From a virus: 22,204 bases of DNA. The number at the start of each line of letters is the position of its first letter. Position 1 is the first letter of the stretch. The notes beneath the pieces were generated by a model, which had not been told where the DNA came from, made no database searches, and worked only from the letters and a program-made list of their open reading frames with translations. The stretch covers positions 1 through 22,204 of the IMG/VR virus record IMGVR_UViG_3300044858_000988; one strand, 5' to 3'. Shown piece by piece: positions 14,601-22,147 of the stretch. Made by a program: the position numbers and the translations under genes.

Positions 14601-14831
14601 TCAGTTTGATTGGATTTGAAGTTTTCCGTCGTCCTCACGAAAGAGAAAACCAGCGTCCTCTCTCAGCAAGGAATCAAAGGTGCCAAACGTGATGACGATC
14701 TTTCCAATGCCGTCCTCCTGCAGGATGAAGAACTCGTCCTCCTGGAGAAGGTCACGGCGAAGCACAGGCAGGTCGGTGCCACCGGCTTGGCCCGGGAACA
14801 ACCTATTCAGTGCTATGCCGTTTGCGATCAT
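14601..14831 (-). CDS. Small repeat-containing phage protein, 76 aa
   Basis: A 76-residue protein with an imperfect internal repeat: LLQEDEFFILQEDG at residues 28-41 and LLREDAGFLFREDDG at 55-69. Such L-(Q/R)-ED strands recur in phage tail or head surface proteins of unknown role, and a related block (LQREDSGFVLLEN) appears in the head-closure candidate at 10978-11433. The start ATG directly abuts the stop of the preceding gene. I infer a virion-associated role from the repeats and neighbours but cannot assign a function. Confidence 0.6.
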   Translation of the reverse strand: MIANGIALNRLFPGQAGGTDLPVLRRDLLQEDEFFILQEDGIGKIVITFGTFDSLLREDAGFLFREDDGKLQIQSN

Positions 14832-15092
14832 TTAGCTGCGGGCAAGGAATGCCACCACGCTGCCGGAAGAGATTTGAAAGCCGGTGATGTTGCCAACCAG
14901 CGGGAACCCAGCCGGGATGGTCTTAGAGGTCCAGGTGCCGCTGATCTGGAAGCCAGTGATCGACGTAAACACCGTCGGCTCAGTCGGGATCAGTGCCGAG
15001 TAATTTCCGGTCTGGGCCGTCGTGGCGGTCACCAGCGCAAAGCCTTCACGGCCCATGCTGTACTCGGTTGAGATGTCTGCTTGAACGGCCAT
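14832..15092 (-). CDS. Small beta-rich structural protein candidate, 86 aa
   Basis: Not recognised as a named family. The 86 residues are rich in Thr, Ser, Gly and Phe, with few charges after residue 18. The heptad ITGFQIS occurs twice, at about residues 45-51 and 69-75, giving an internal beta-repeat. This composition and the place behind the capsid gene suit a decoration or head-surface protein (inference). The ATG at 15092 has the leader ACTGATCAAACACA and follows the GC hairpin. The next gene starts immediately after its stop (TAAATG). Confidence 0.65.
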   Translation of the reverse strand: MAVQADISTEYSMGREGFALVTATTAQTGNYSALIPTEPTVFTSITGFQISGTWTSKTIPAGFPLVGNITGFQISSGSVVAFLARS

Positions 15093-15109
15093 TGTGTTTG
15101 ATCAGTAGA

Positions 15110-15139
15110 GGGGGCCCCGGCCCTATTGCCGAGGCCCCC
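15110..15139 (-). terminator. Very stable GC hairpin after the capsid cluster
   Basis: Arms at 15110-15121 and 15128-15139 form a 12-bp stem (eleven Watson-Crick pairs and one G-U wobble in the minus-strand RNA) around a six-base loop, AAUAGG. It lies between the 58-residue gene and the next gene at 15092. The 3' flank is CUCUACUGAU with no U-tract, so a classical intrinsic terminator is not certain. An attenuator or an RNA-stabilising 3' end that raises capsid mRNA level are equal possibilities. Confidence 0.6.
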
Positions 15140-15149
15140 GGGTTGTCTG

Positions 15150-15326
15150 TTATCCTTTACGAACTTTCGGTGCAACGCTGCCCTGTATCCACAGGATCAG
15201 CTTCGTGCCCTCTGCAATCTTCGCGGTGTTGAAGTCTTCGCGCTGGGCGGCAGCGTCGACTTCGGGACCGGCGACAATCTTCGATTTGCCGCTCTTGTCC
15301 ACCGAGATGGTCGTGGCGATTCTCAT
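15150..15326 (-). CDS. Small protein of 58 aa after the capsid gene
   Basis: A short gene found by translating the gap after the capsid stop. It reads MRIATTISVDKSGKSKIVAG and ends VAPKVRKG. The start has an A/C-containing leader (TAAGGCTGACACATG) right after the capsid stop codon. The protein is basic, with a likely beta-strand N-terminus, a central acidic helix (residues 22-40) and a beta-like LILWIQGSV near the end. I do not recognise the family. Placement directly behind the major capsid gene suggests a capsid-associated or assembly factor (inference). A strong hairpin follows 11 bases after its stop. Confidence 0.65.
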   Translation of the reverse strand: MRIATTISVDKSGKSKIVAGPEVDAAAQREDFNTAKIAEGTKLILWIQGSVAPKVRKG

Positions 15327-15335
15327 GTGTCAGCC

Positions 15336-16484
15336 TTAGGCGGTGACGAGAACCTCGGCCTGCGTGGTGTCCGCGGCAGCGGCGCCGAACATGATGTCGT
15401 AGGACGCCATGTGGCTGCGGCTCGCCCGGCTGTACCAGACCGACAACAAGCAGCTCAGGCCGTTGTTGGTGGTGACCGTGCGCTGCTCGATGAACTCGCC
15501 GGCGATCATTCCGACCGGGAGACCGGCGGCGATGGCGATGGAATCCGGGCCGCACACAAAACCAACAGCGTTGGTCTCGGCCGAGGTCCAGCGGTTGTTC
15601 TCGGCGATCACGTCGAACCCGAACCGGCCGTTGGCGAGCTGGTCGAACCGGCCATCGGGGAAGTAGTTCGCGGCGCCCGAGAACTGCAGGCGGGCCAGGT
15701 GGCCACCGTCGAGGATCAGGTTCTTCGAGCGGTAGTTCTTGGCGAGCGCCAGGATCGCAGGCAGATCCGAGGTGTCGAAGTTCGCGGCCGTGCCGATAGC
15801 GGTGGCGGCGCCGTAGTTGCCGGAGACCATCAGAGCGGTCAGCACGTCGCTGATGCCGTAGGCGAACAGGTCAGCGGAACCCGCGGCCAGGTCGGCCAGG
15901 CTGAAGCCCTGGTTGAGCTCGGCCTGAGTCACGGTAAAGTTCTTCGAGATCTGGTTCACGGTCACCGAGGTGGCCGCCAGCGTGCTGTCGTTGTTGGTCT
16001 CCCAGGAGGTCGGGTTGGTCTGGGCCGCGGTGCCGGTGGTGTACTTCTTCACCTGCACGGTGGCGCGGGGGCGCAAGTTGTCCAGGCCGACGTTGCGGCT
16101 GAACGCGGAGACCAAGGCAAGCCGGTTGGCGGCCACGGTGATCACGGCGTCGGCGAGGTAGTCGACCACCAGGCCCGAGGCGAACGTGTTGGCGTTCTGC
16201 GGGGCGTGAATGGCGCTCTGGCGCAACAGCTCGCTGTGGTTCTGGATCAGCCACGAGCGGCGATCAGCACCGGCCTGCAGCTTCTTGTGGGCCTCGAGCA
16301 GCGGGTTGCCGAGGTTCTCGATGCGGGCCGGGGCGATGGGCTCCGGGGCCGGGGCGGCGGTAGGGGCCTTGGCGCTGATGGCAGCGGCGACGGCCTTGGC
16401 GACGATGCTCTCGATGGACGAGGCATCCAAAGTAGCGGTCGGCGCAGTAGGAGCGGCCGCCACCACGGTGTTGGAATCAGTCAT
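15336..16484 (-). other. Candidate internal start making a separate capsid product
   Basis: The ATG at 16484-16482 lies in frame within the protease-capsid gene at residue 330. The minus-strand leader GCAGACACCACACAAA before it resembles the leader ACTGATCAAACACA of the gene at 15092 and differs from the Ala/Pro-coding GC-rich sequence around it. Starting there would give a 382-residue protein with an Ala/Pro-rich N-terminal region (possible delta or scaffold domain) followed by the capsid fold. This is a prediction from leader similarity and domain border. It parallels the known internal start of lambda C/Nu3, but no Shine-Dalgarno supports it. Confidence 0.4.
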
Positions 16485-17471
16485 TTTGTGTGGTGTCTGC
16501 TGTGATGTCGGCGCGGTTGTCGCGCCATCGACGGCAGCGGGAGTGCTGATCGTCGAAATCTTGTCTTCAGGCTCGGAGAGTTCTTCTTCCTCTTCGATCT
16601 GGGCGGCCAGCGCCTTGAACCAGTCACGGCCGGCGGCACCGCCCCAAAGGTTTGCGGCCACATCGGCCGGGGTGTCGGCTTCGGCATCGAGGAAGCGCTC
16701 ATTGCGCGCCCACCAGGCCACAGCCTTCTTCACCTTCTCAACGCTGGGCTCTTCGCCCTTGGCCAGATTTCGGGCGTCGATCACGGTAGCCTCCTCGAGG
16801 CCGTCGCCACCGAGACCATCCTCGTACTGCCGGATGCCGCGCTCGAGGTTGCGGCGAACGGTCGGAGGCGCCGTCTTGGTCACCGCCCGCGGATGCCAGC
16901 AGGCAGCCATGGCCAGCATCTCGGTCATGCTGTCAGCCAGGCCAAAAGCCACGGCTTCCTGCGCGGTGAACCATGTCTCGGCTGTCATGGCCGCCCGGAT
17001 CTGCGCCACCGGCTTTCCGGTGCGCTTGGAATAGATGCCAGCCAGAACCTCGGCGTGCTGATCCAAGGCTGCGGCCATCTTGCGCATATCGTCGGCCGTA
17101 CCGGCAACCATGCCGGACGGGTCGTGAATCATGAACAGCGCCGCATCGGCGATCTCAACGGTGTCGCCGGCCAGAGCGATGATCGAAGCGATTGAGGCAG
17201 CGATGCCGACCACCCGGGTTGTCACCTGGGCATTACGGCCGCGCAGCATATTGTAGATGGCCAGACCATCCCAGACGTTGCCGCCGGGGCTGTTGATCTC
17301 GACCACCAAAGGGCCAGGGCCCACAGACTGCAGAGCATCGGAGAAGGCCTTGGCCGAAACACCGGAGCCACCGAACCAGTCCTCGCCGATCTGGTCGAAG
17401 ATCTGGATCATGGCGGGCTCAGTCGCCGCCGCTCGGGGCTGGTAGGAAAGCCAGTTTGTGACCTTGGTCAT
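15336..17471 (-). CDS. Fused ClpP-like prohead protease and major capsid protein
   Basis: A single 711-residue frame joins head maturation protease and capsid. Residues 20-185 are a ClpP-type serine protease: SPGGNVWDG at 61-69, nucleophile S93 in GIAASIAS, H116 in MIHDPSG, and ETWFTAQEA-FGLAD at 165-180. Residues 205-290 form a charged helical domain (VAWWARNERF, LWGGAAGRDWF). Residues 291-395 are low in complexity: an acidic EEEEE run, then an Ala/Pro-rich stretch. Residues 400-711 look like an HK97-fold capsid protein. M330 begins MTDSNTVV after an A/C-rich leader (ACACCACACAAA), like leaders of other genes here, so a separate capsid product of 382 residues may be made from 16484. Protease cleavage is the alternative route. 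Confidence 0.88.
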   Translation of the reverse strand: MTKVTNWLSYQPRAAATEPAMIQIFDQIGEDWFGGSGVSAKAFSDALQSVGPGPLVVEINSPGGNVWDGLAIYNMLRGRNAQVTTRVVGIAASIASIIALAGDTVEIADAALFMIHDPSGMVAGTADDMRKMAAALDQHAEVLAGIYSKRTGKPVAQIRAAMTAETWFTAQEAVAFGLADSMTEMLAMAACWHPRAVTKTAPPTVRRNLERGIRQYEDGLGGDGLEEATVIDARNLAKGEEPSVEKVKKAVAWWARNERFLDAEADTPADVAANLWGGAAGRDWFKALAAQIEEEEELSEPEDKISTISTPAAVDGATTAPTSQQTPHKMTDSNTVVAAAPTAPTATLDASSIESIVAKAVAAAISAKAPTAAPAPEPIAPARIENLGNPLLEAHKKLQAGADRRSWLIQNHSELLRQSAIHAPQNANTFASGLVVDYLADAVITVAANRLALVSAFSRNVGLDNLRPRATVQVKKYTTGTAAQTNPTSWETNNDSTLAATSVTVNQISKNFTVTQAELNQGFSLADLAAGSADLFAYGISDVLTALMVSGNYGAATAIGTAANFDTSDLPAILALAKNYRSKNLILDGGHLARLQFSGAANYFPDGRFDQLANGRFGFDVIAENNRWTSAETNAVGFVCGPDSIAIAAGLPVGMIAGEFIEQRTVTTNNGLSCLLSVWYSRASRSHMASYDIMFGAAAADTTQAEVLVTA

Positions 17472-19003
17472 GTCGTCTTCGATCTAGGTTTCCGCTTTTT
17501 CGGCGCCTTGGCAATAACCTGCTGACTAGGTTCAGCCGGGATTTCTTCAGGCATGGCGCCAGTGGGCTCGACCTCGGGCGTCGGCTCGGCCGGTTCAGGC
17601 GCGATTGGGAGCTTCTGGGCGGTCGAGATCTCGGAGACGTCGATGCCGTACTTCACGGCCAGATCCCGGATGTGCTTGGCCTGCTGGGCCTTGGCCTCGA
17701 GGGCCGAGCGCCAGTCGATGCCGCGGGCGCCGTAGATCTCGTCGTAGGTCGTCACGCCGGCCTCGAGCTCGGCGAGCTGGGCCGCCGAGTTGCGGCCGAC
17801 GTCGACATTGGGGGCCCGGGGCGCCTGGATCGCCACCTCGTACCAGTCGTCCGGGGAATCCTGCAGGCTGGGGTCCACCCGGATGGCGTACTCCATGACA
17901 TACTCCCAGATCCTACGGGCGGCCGAGGCCATCACCTGGTGCCGGCTGCGGAACCAGACCGACGACATATCGAGAGCTCCGCGGTACACGGTGCCCTGCA
18001 TTCCCTCGGGGAAAACCAGAACGTAGGGGATGCCAACACCGGCACACACCTTTTCGGTGAGCTGGCGCCAGTATTCCCGCATATTCACGTTTGGGCGGTC
18101 GGCTTGGAACTGCTCGAACTCGTCGCCGCTTTTGAGAACCTTGACGGTCGAACCGAAAACATTCTCGTAGTAAGTCTGTGCCGTGCCCTGTGAACCAGCC
18201 ACGCCGGAGCGCAGGCTGGTGGCCTGCACCTCGCCGGAGGCCGTCTTGATGACCTGGGCCACGCTCGAGGCGAGCTTGCAGCTTTCCATCTCGAGCTTCT
18301 GCAGGTCGTCGAGATCGTGCAGGTCGTTGATCACGCACGCCACGAACGGCAGGCCGCGGAGCTGGCCGGCACGCTGGGCCTCGTAGATGTGAATAATCGA
18401 GTCGGACGAGATCGACCGGATGTCCTGGAGCTGTCCCTGCTGCGATTCTTGCCCGATGTAGTAGGACAAGGCCCGGCCGGTCTTGGTGTCGAACCGGACG
18501 CCATCGAACACGTCGACGTCGTTCTCCTTGCCATTCGGAGTGGCCACCTGCTGCGGCTCAATGAGCTGCAGCCGGGGGCGCCCGGAGTCTCCCTTGGTCA
18601 AGAGGATGAAGGATTCGCCGTCGTAGAACCACCCGCGGGCAGCCAACGACATCAGGGTGCCGAACGATTGCCGGCTGCCGATATCCGGGTAACGGGACCA
18701 GGTATCCCACCAGCGCTTCGCCCGGAGGTTCCAGTCGGGGTCAGAGCTGGCCGGTTGAACCGAGAAATTGCTGCCGACGGTGTAGTTCTCGAACAGGTCA
18801 CCGAGGCGGTTCATCACCGCGTTGTTCTGCTCGAAGAACCGGCTTTTCCGCACGATCTGCTGCCGGGTCGAGGCCGTGACATCGAACCGAACCGAGGTGT
18901 AGGACGTATCGAGGAACGAACGGCGGATTGAATTGGCCGCCCCCTCGTAACGATCAACGGGCTGTGACCTGAGCCTATGCAGGATATTGGCAAAGATTCC
19001 CAT
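17468..19003 (-). CDS. Portal protein, lambda gpB-like
   Basis: Dodecameric portal through which DNA enters and leaves the capsid. The 511 residues show the order typical of lambda-type portals: an N-terminal RYEGA...R segment (18-30), GWFYDGESFILL at 114-125, LQLIEPQQVATP at 135-146, and DSIIHIYEAQRAGQLRGLPF at 201-220, which matches the conserved IIH-R-GQ-RG-P block. The C-terminus, from about residue 465, is rich in Pro and Glu and ends in a basic KKRKPRSK stretch. It overlaps the adaptor candidate by one base and the protease-capsid gene by four (ATGA, 17468-17471). Strong call by motif, length and neighbours. Confidence 0.93.
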   Translation of the reverse strand: MGIFANILHRLRSQPVDRYEGAANSIRRSFLDTSYTSVRFDVTASTRQQIVRKSRFFEQNNAVMNRLGDLFENYTVGSNFSVQPASSDPDWNLRAKRWWDTWSRYPDIGSRQSFGTLMSLAARGWFYDGESFILLTKGDSGRPRLQLIEPQQVATPNGKENDVDVFDGVRFDTKTGRALSYYIGQESQQGQLQDIRSISSDSIIHIYEAQRAGQLRGLPFVACVINDLHDLDDLQKLEMESCKLASSVAQVIKTASGEVQATSLRSGVAGSQGTAQTYYENVFGSTVKVLKSGDEFEQFQADRPNVNMREYWRQLTEKVCAGVGIPYVLVFPEGMQGTVYRGALDMSSVWFRSRHQVMASAARRIWEYVMEYAIRVDPSLQDSPDDWYEVAIQAPRAPNVDVGRNSAAQLAELEAGVTTYDEIYGARGIDWRSALEAKAQQAKHIRDLAVKYGIDVSEISTAQKLPIAPEPAEPTPEVEPTGAMPEEIPAEPSQQVIAKAPKKRKPRSKTT

Positions 19004-19446
19004 CAGGTGATTCCCGTTCTAAAGGTGCCTTCGCGTCGGAAGTTCGAGAAGTCACCGCCGTAGGACGTGGCCGCAATCAGCACCACGGCCATCAGCTTGT
19101 TGTAGATCTGGGCGTCGGTAGGGTTGGCAATGCCATCCTGGCCGAGGTAATACACGGCCAGATCGTAGTCGTTCAGCAGGCTTTCCCACATCTCGACCAT
19201 TTCGGAAGGTGTCGGTCCGCCCTTGCCGGGCTCGGCGAACTCGACCGACACATCTGAGGATGATGTCGATCGGACAATCTGCCCGGACTCGATGACCGAG
19301 GATGCCGCGATGGACTTGGCCGACAGGGCAGCCAGAAGCGTCGAACCTCCGAGGGCCGAGTAAACAGCCCGCAGGTAGGAGCGCTTTATGGCAACGGTGA
19401 ACGTGAACACCCGGCGGGAGAATGCATCTTCCAGGTGCCGGTGCAA
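19003..19446 (-). CDS. Putative gpW-position head-tail adaptor, 147 aa
   Basis: This gene sits between terminase and portal, where lambda encodes gpW. It is longer than gpW, at about 147 residues. The N-terminal half (residues 12-75) is Ala/Ser-rich. The C-terminal half is helical and acidic (PTPSEMVEMWESLLNDYDLA) and ends in GGDFSNFRREG. No ATG is usable: the frame opens only after the terminase stop, and the first candidates are TTG at 19446, CTG at 19434 and GTG at 19410. I give the TTG start with low certainty. The stop overlaps the portal ATG by one base (TGATG). The adaptor role is inferred from position only. Confidence 0.6.
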   Translation of the reverse strand: MHRHLEDAFSRRVFTFTVAIKRSYLRAVYSALGGSTLLAALSAKSIAASSVIESGQIVRSTSSSDVSVEFAEPGKGGPTPSEMVEMWESLLNDYDLAVYYLGQDGIANPTDAQIYNKLMAVVLIAATSYGGDFSNFRREGTFRTGIT

Positions 19447-19461
19447 TAGGTTAGCAGAACA

Positions 19462-21309
19462 TCATGCTTCGGAAGTCTGCACCAGGTCGTTCCAAAGCAT
19501 CACCATGGCAAGCTGCATGATCTCGCAGTCGTGCAGGTGGTCCGGCCACTTCTGGTTGCGCTTGGTCCAGACGTGTTTGATCCGGCCCGCACGGTTGGCC
19601 ACCGGCCGGAGCTGGTGGCTGTCGAGATGGCGCCAATACAGCTCCTGGTCGGCAAGGTAGGCGCCTTCGGCCTCGAGCACCGGAGGTGTCGGGCAGACTC
19701 CCCACTCCCGGTCGATGTCGCCTTTGCGCAGGCGGGAGAGCATATCGCGCAGGTGCTCGGTGTCGAACACCAGGAGGGGTTGCACCACGTCGGTGCGCAT
19801 CGAGGATGACGTCGACAGTCCGAACGGGTGCACCGTGCCGCTCTGGGCAGTGAATCGGGCGCCGGTCTCCCGGCCTTTGAGCGGCAACCACCCGATGATC
19901 ATGGGCTTGCGGAGGCCGCCTTCAGGCGGGTACCGGAGGCCGCACGGGTAGGTTATCGGGTTGGATGTGATCGTCGAATAGGCGCCGCAGGCATCGTACA
20001 CCGCCTGCGTGTTGAACCCTGAGTCGATGCCGACATCCATGTCGTGCACCTCGAGCGCGATCTGCACCCGCCGGAGGGCCGCGAAGTCGTCGGCGTGGCC
20101 TGAAGCGATCAGCGTGGAGTTGCCGTCCTTCCATTCCCGGCACACCCACCACAGGAACGGCGCCACGGCCTGCACGTCGGCGGTCAGATACCGGCGGCCA
20201 CCGTCGAGCTTCACCTCGACCGATGTTTCCGGGCGCTCCTGCTGCACGTCCTGCTGCTCCCAAGGCTCGGCCAGATTTCCATTGATGAAGCCCTGCAGGC
20301 CGCCCATCGACTGCTTGGCCTCGATGAAAGCCACGGCGAGGTGGCCCCAGGTGCATTTCCGGTCGGGGCTGTAGAGGCTGGAAAGATGGTAGGAGCGCAC
20401 GCCGGGTAGCGCCCCGGGATTCTCCGGGATCCACCGGCCATGGCGCAGCGCTGCCACCTTGTGGGCGTCGGTGATCTTACCCTGACAGAGCTGGCAGACG
20501 TAATGCGCCGAGGCCCGGATCTTCGAGAGGTCGTGCTTGCCGTCCTCGGTCTTGTGGTCCTCCCATGTCACCTGCCGCCATTCCAGCCGGATGTATTCCT
20601 TGCAGTGCGGGCACGGCAGGTAGAACCGCCGCTGGTCGCCGCGGAGGAAGCGCTGCCAGATCCGGCCTTCGACCACGGTCGGCGTCGAGGTCATGAACGC
20701 CTTCGACGATGAGAACGATTTGAGGCGCTGCTCGGCCAGATCGAGTGCGTCGGCTTCCTTGGCTGTCGCTTCGGCGAACTTGTCCACCTCGTCGGCGATC
20801 AGCACCCGGACCGGGCGGCTAGCCAGGTTGGCCGGGCTGTTGGACCCCACAAAGGTCAGCGTCGACCGGGTGAAGTTCTGCTCGAGGTTGGTGATCTTGT
20901 CGGCCTCGGCCGGGAAGCATTCCAGCATGGCCGGGCTGTCCTCGAGCATCGGGAGCCACCGAGATTTTGAGAATGAACGAGCTAGGTTCTCAGTCGGCAT
21001 CAGCCACAACGCCGGGCTCGGCTCGTTGGCGATCAGCCAGGCCAGGCCGGCCATTAGGGTGGTTGTTTTGGATGTCTGCGACCCCCAGCAGAGCGTCACC
21101 TCGGATACGCTGGTGTCCTTCCAGCATTCCATGGGCTCCCGGGTGTATGGTCGCACCGAGGTGCTGAATGGTCCCGGATGCTCGGTCTGCCGGGCGGTCA
21201 GCCGGAGGTTGGCCTCGGACCATTCGACGACGGTCTGCACCGGGGTCGGCTTGTAGAGGTTCCTCCGGTAGTCGAGCAGGTTGCGCTGCAGGTCGGTCAG
21301 GCTTTCCAT
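19462..21309 (-). CDS. Terminase large subunit, GpA family
   Basis: Packaging ATPase and nuclease that pumps DNA through the portal. At 615 residues it is close to lambda GpA. The ATPase half shows a Walker A-like GSQTSKTT at residues 76-83 and a Walker B VRVLIADEVD at 167-176. Two CxxC pairs (CPHC at 233-236, CQLC at 272-275) form the zinc-ribbon insert typical of this family. The nuclease half has acidic positions in TADVQ (D378), DVGIDSG (D429) and a late HDCE (593-596). The ATG at 21309 lies 13 bases inside the small subunit gene, behind an A/C-rich leader (ACAATACAGACCC) rather than a Shine-Dalgarno. This is the firmest anchor in the window. Confidence 0.95.
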   Translation of the reverse strand: MESLTDLQRNLLDYRRNLYKPTPVQTVVEWSEANLRLTARQTEHPGPFSTSVRPYTREPMECWKDTSVSEVTLCWGSQTSKTTTLMAGLAWLIANEPSPALWLMPTENLARSFSKSRWLPMLEDSPAMLECFPAEADKITNLEQNFTRSTLTFVGSNSPANLASRPVRVLIADEVDKFAEATAKEADALDLAEQRLKSFSSSKAFMTSTPTVVEGRIWQRFLRGDQRRFYLPCPHCKEYIRLEWRQVTWEDHKTEDGKHDLSKIRASAHYVCQLCQGKITDAHKVAALRHGRWIPENPGALPGVRSYHLSSLYSPDRKCTWGHLAVAFIEAKQSMGGLQGFINGNLAEPWEQQDVQQERPETSVEVKLDGGRRYLTADVQAVAPFLWWVCREWKDGNSTLIASGHADDFAALRRVQIALEVHDMDVGIDSGFNTQAVYDACGAYSTITSNPITYPCGLRYPPEGGLRKPMIIGWLPLKGRETGARFTAQSGTVHPFGLSTSSSMRTDVVQPLLVFDTEHLRDMLSRLRKGDIDREWGVCPTPPVLEAEGAYLADQELYWRHLDSHQLRPVANRAGRIKHVWTKRNQKWPDHLHDCEIMQLAMVMLWNDLVQTSEA

Positions 21310-21926
21310 GGGTCTGTATTGTGAAGGGTCTTGAGCGCCACCTCTTGCACCCAGCGGGAGAGCTCCCGCTCGGCGTGCTCCGGGTCGTGCGGTGCGATAC
21401 GGCCGGAGAGTTGTTTCGGCATGGCCTTCAGCAACGAGGACACCGCCCCGTCGTGCTCCTGCATGACCTTCCGCACCCAGTCGCCGGAGACTAGGCGCCG
21501 TTCCTTCTCGGCCTGGGCGATCACCTCGTCCCGGGATGACGTCAGGTTCTTTGCCGCGGTGGCGTGGATGGCCACCAGTCGGGCTGCATCGGCCCGGCGG
21601 CCGCGGAGGGCCTGCACCGCCAGATCGTAGGCCGCCCGCTCGATCTCCTTCTGCCGCTCGTAGGCGCCCTGCGGTGAGTCGGTGGCCGCGGTTGCGGTGT
21701 CGACAGGCTGCGCTGCTTCCGCGGGCCTGTAGGGGCCTTCCTGCTCGATGGCCGGGTCTTCCTGCTCCGAGGCAGTGGGCGGGGTGTTCCTAGCTCGTGC
21801 CCGCACGTTCTTCTGGCGCCAGGCGTCGGCGGCTTCTGCGCTGTCGAGCGGCATCCCGCGGGCGACAAGCTGGGTGACGTAGCCTGATGTCAGGCCCGAG
21901 TGCATTCGGTATTCCTTCTGGGTCAT
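21297..21926 (-). CDS. Terminase small subunit candidate
   Basis: Probable DNA-recognition subunit of the packaging motor, which binds the cos or pac site and hands DNA to the large subunit. The protein has 209 residues. Residues 1-40 look like a short winged or simple helix-turn-helix of the Nu1 type (EYRMHSGLTSGYVTQLVARG). Residues 45-85 form a low-complexity, Pro/Ala/Glu-rich linker. Residues 88-205 are helical and charged, suited to oligomerisation. It overlaps the preceding gene by four bases and the large subunit by 13 bases, the usual small-large order. The assignment rests on position and N-terminal pattern, since small subunits diverge strongly in sequence. Confidence 0.65.
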   Translation of the reverse strand: MTQKEYRMHSGLTSGYVTQLVARGMPLDSAEAADAWRQKNVRARARNTPPTASEQEDPAIEQEGPYRPAEAAQPVDTATAATDSPQGAYERQKEIERAAYDLAVQALRGRRADAARLVAIHATAAKNLTSSRDEVIAQAEKERRLVSGDWVRKVMQEHDGAVSSLLKAMPKQLSGRIAPHDPEHAERELSRWVQEVALKTLHNTDPWKA

Positions 21927-22147
21927 GGCTTCAAGGCGTTGCGGATCTCGTCGGGCATCATCGAATCAGGCAGCGTGGCTGCGTACTGCAGCGCCCGGAA
22001 CACGCCGTCCCGGCGGCTGTCGCGCTCGTTGGGCACGCAATAGGCCACAAGCTGCTCGGGCGGGGTGCCACGTTTCATCAAACGAATGAACCACGCGGTG
22101 TTCGCCAGGCCGTACTGGTCGATCAAGAACTTAATGTGTTGTGGCAT
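21923..22147 (-). CDS. Hypothetical protein, 74 aa, upstream of terminase
   Basis: I do not recognise this protein. It is 74 residues, soluble-looking and mixed in charge, with a predicted helical N-terminus (MPQHIKFLIDQYGLA) and no membrane segment or known motif. The ATG at 22147 is preceded by an A-rich sequence rather than a Shine-Dalgarno. Its stop overlaps the ATG of the terminase small subunit candidate by four bases (ATGA, 21923-21926), so the two are probably translationally coupled. Position suggests a packaging or early-late accessory role, but this is inference from context only. Confidence 0.7.
   Translation of the reverse strand: MPQHIKFLIDQYGLANTAWFIRLMKRGTPPEQLVAYCVPNERDSRRDGVFRALQYAATLPDSMMPDEIRNALKP

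Noticed and set aside
15126-16505. Plus-strand open frame of 459 codons antisense to the capsid gene
   Set aside because: It is the mirror of the GC-rich capsid coding sequence, has a Gly/Val/Arg/His-biased composition with no domain pattern, and lies opposite a well-supported gene. No start signal is seen.
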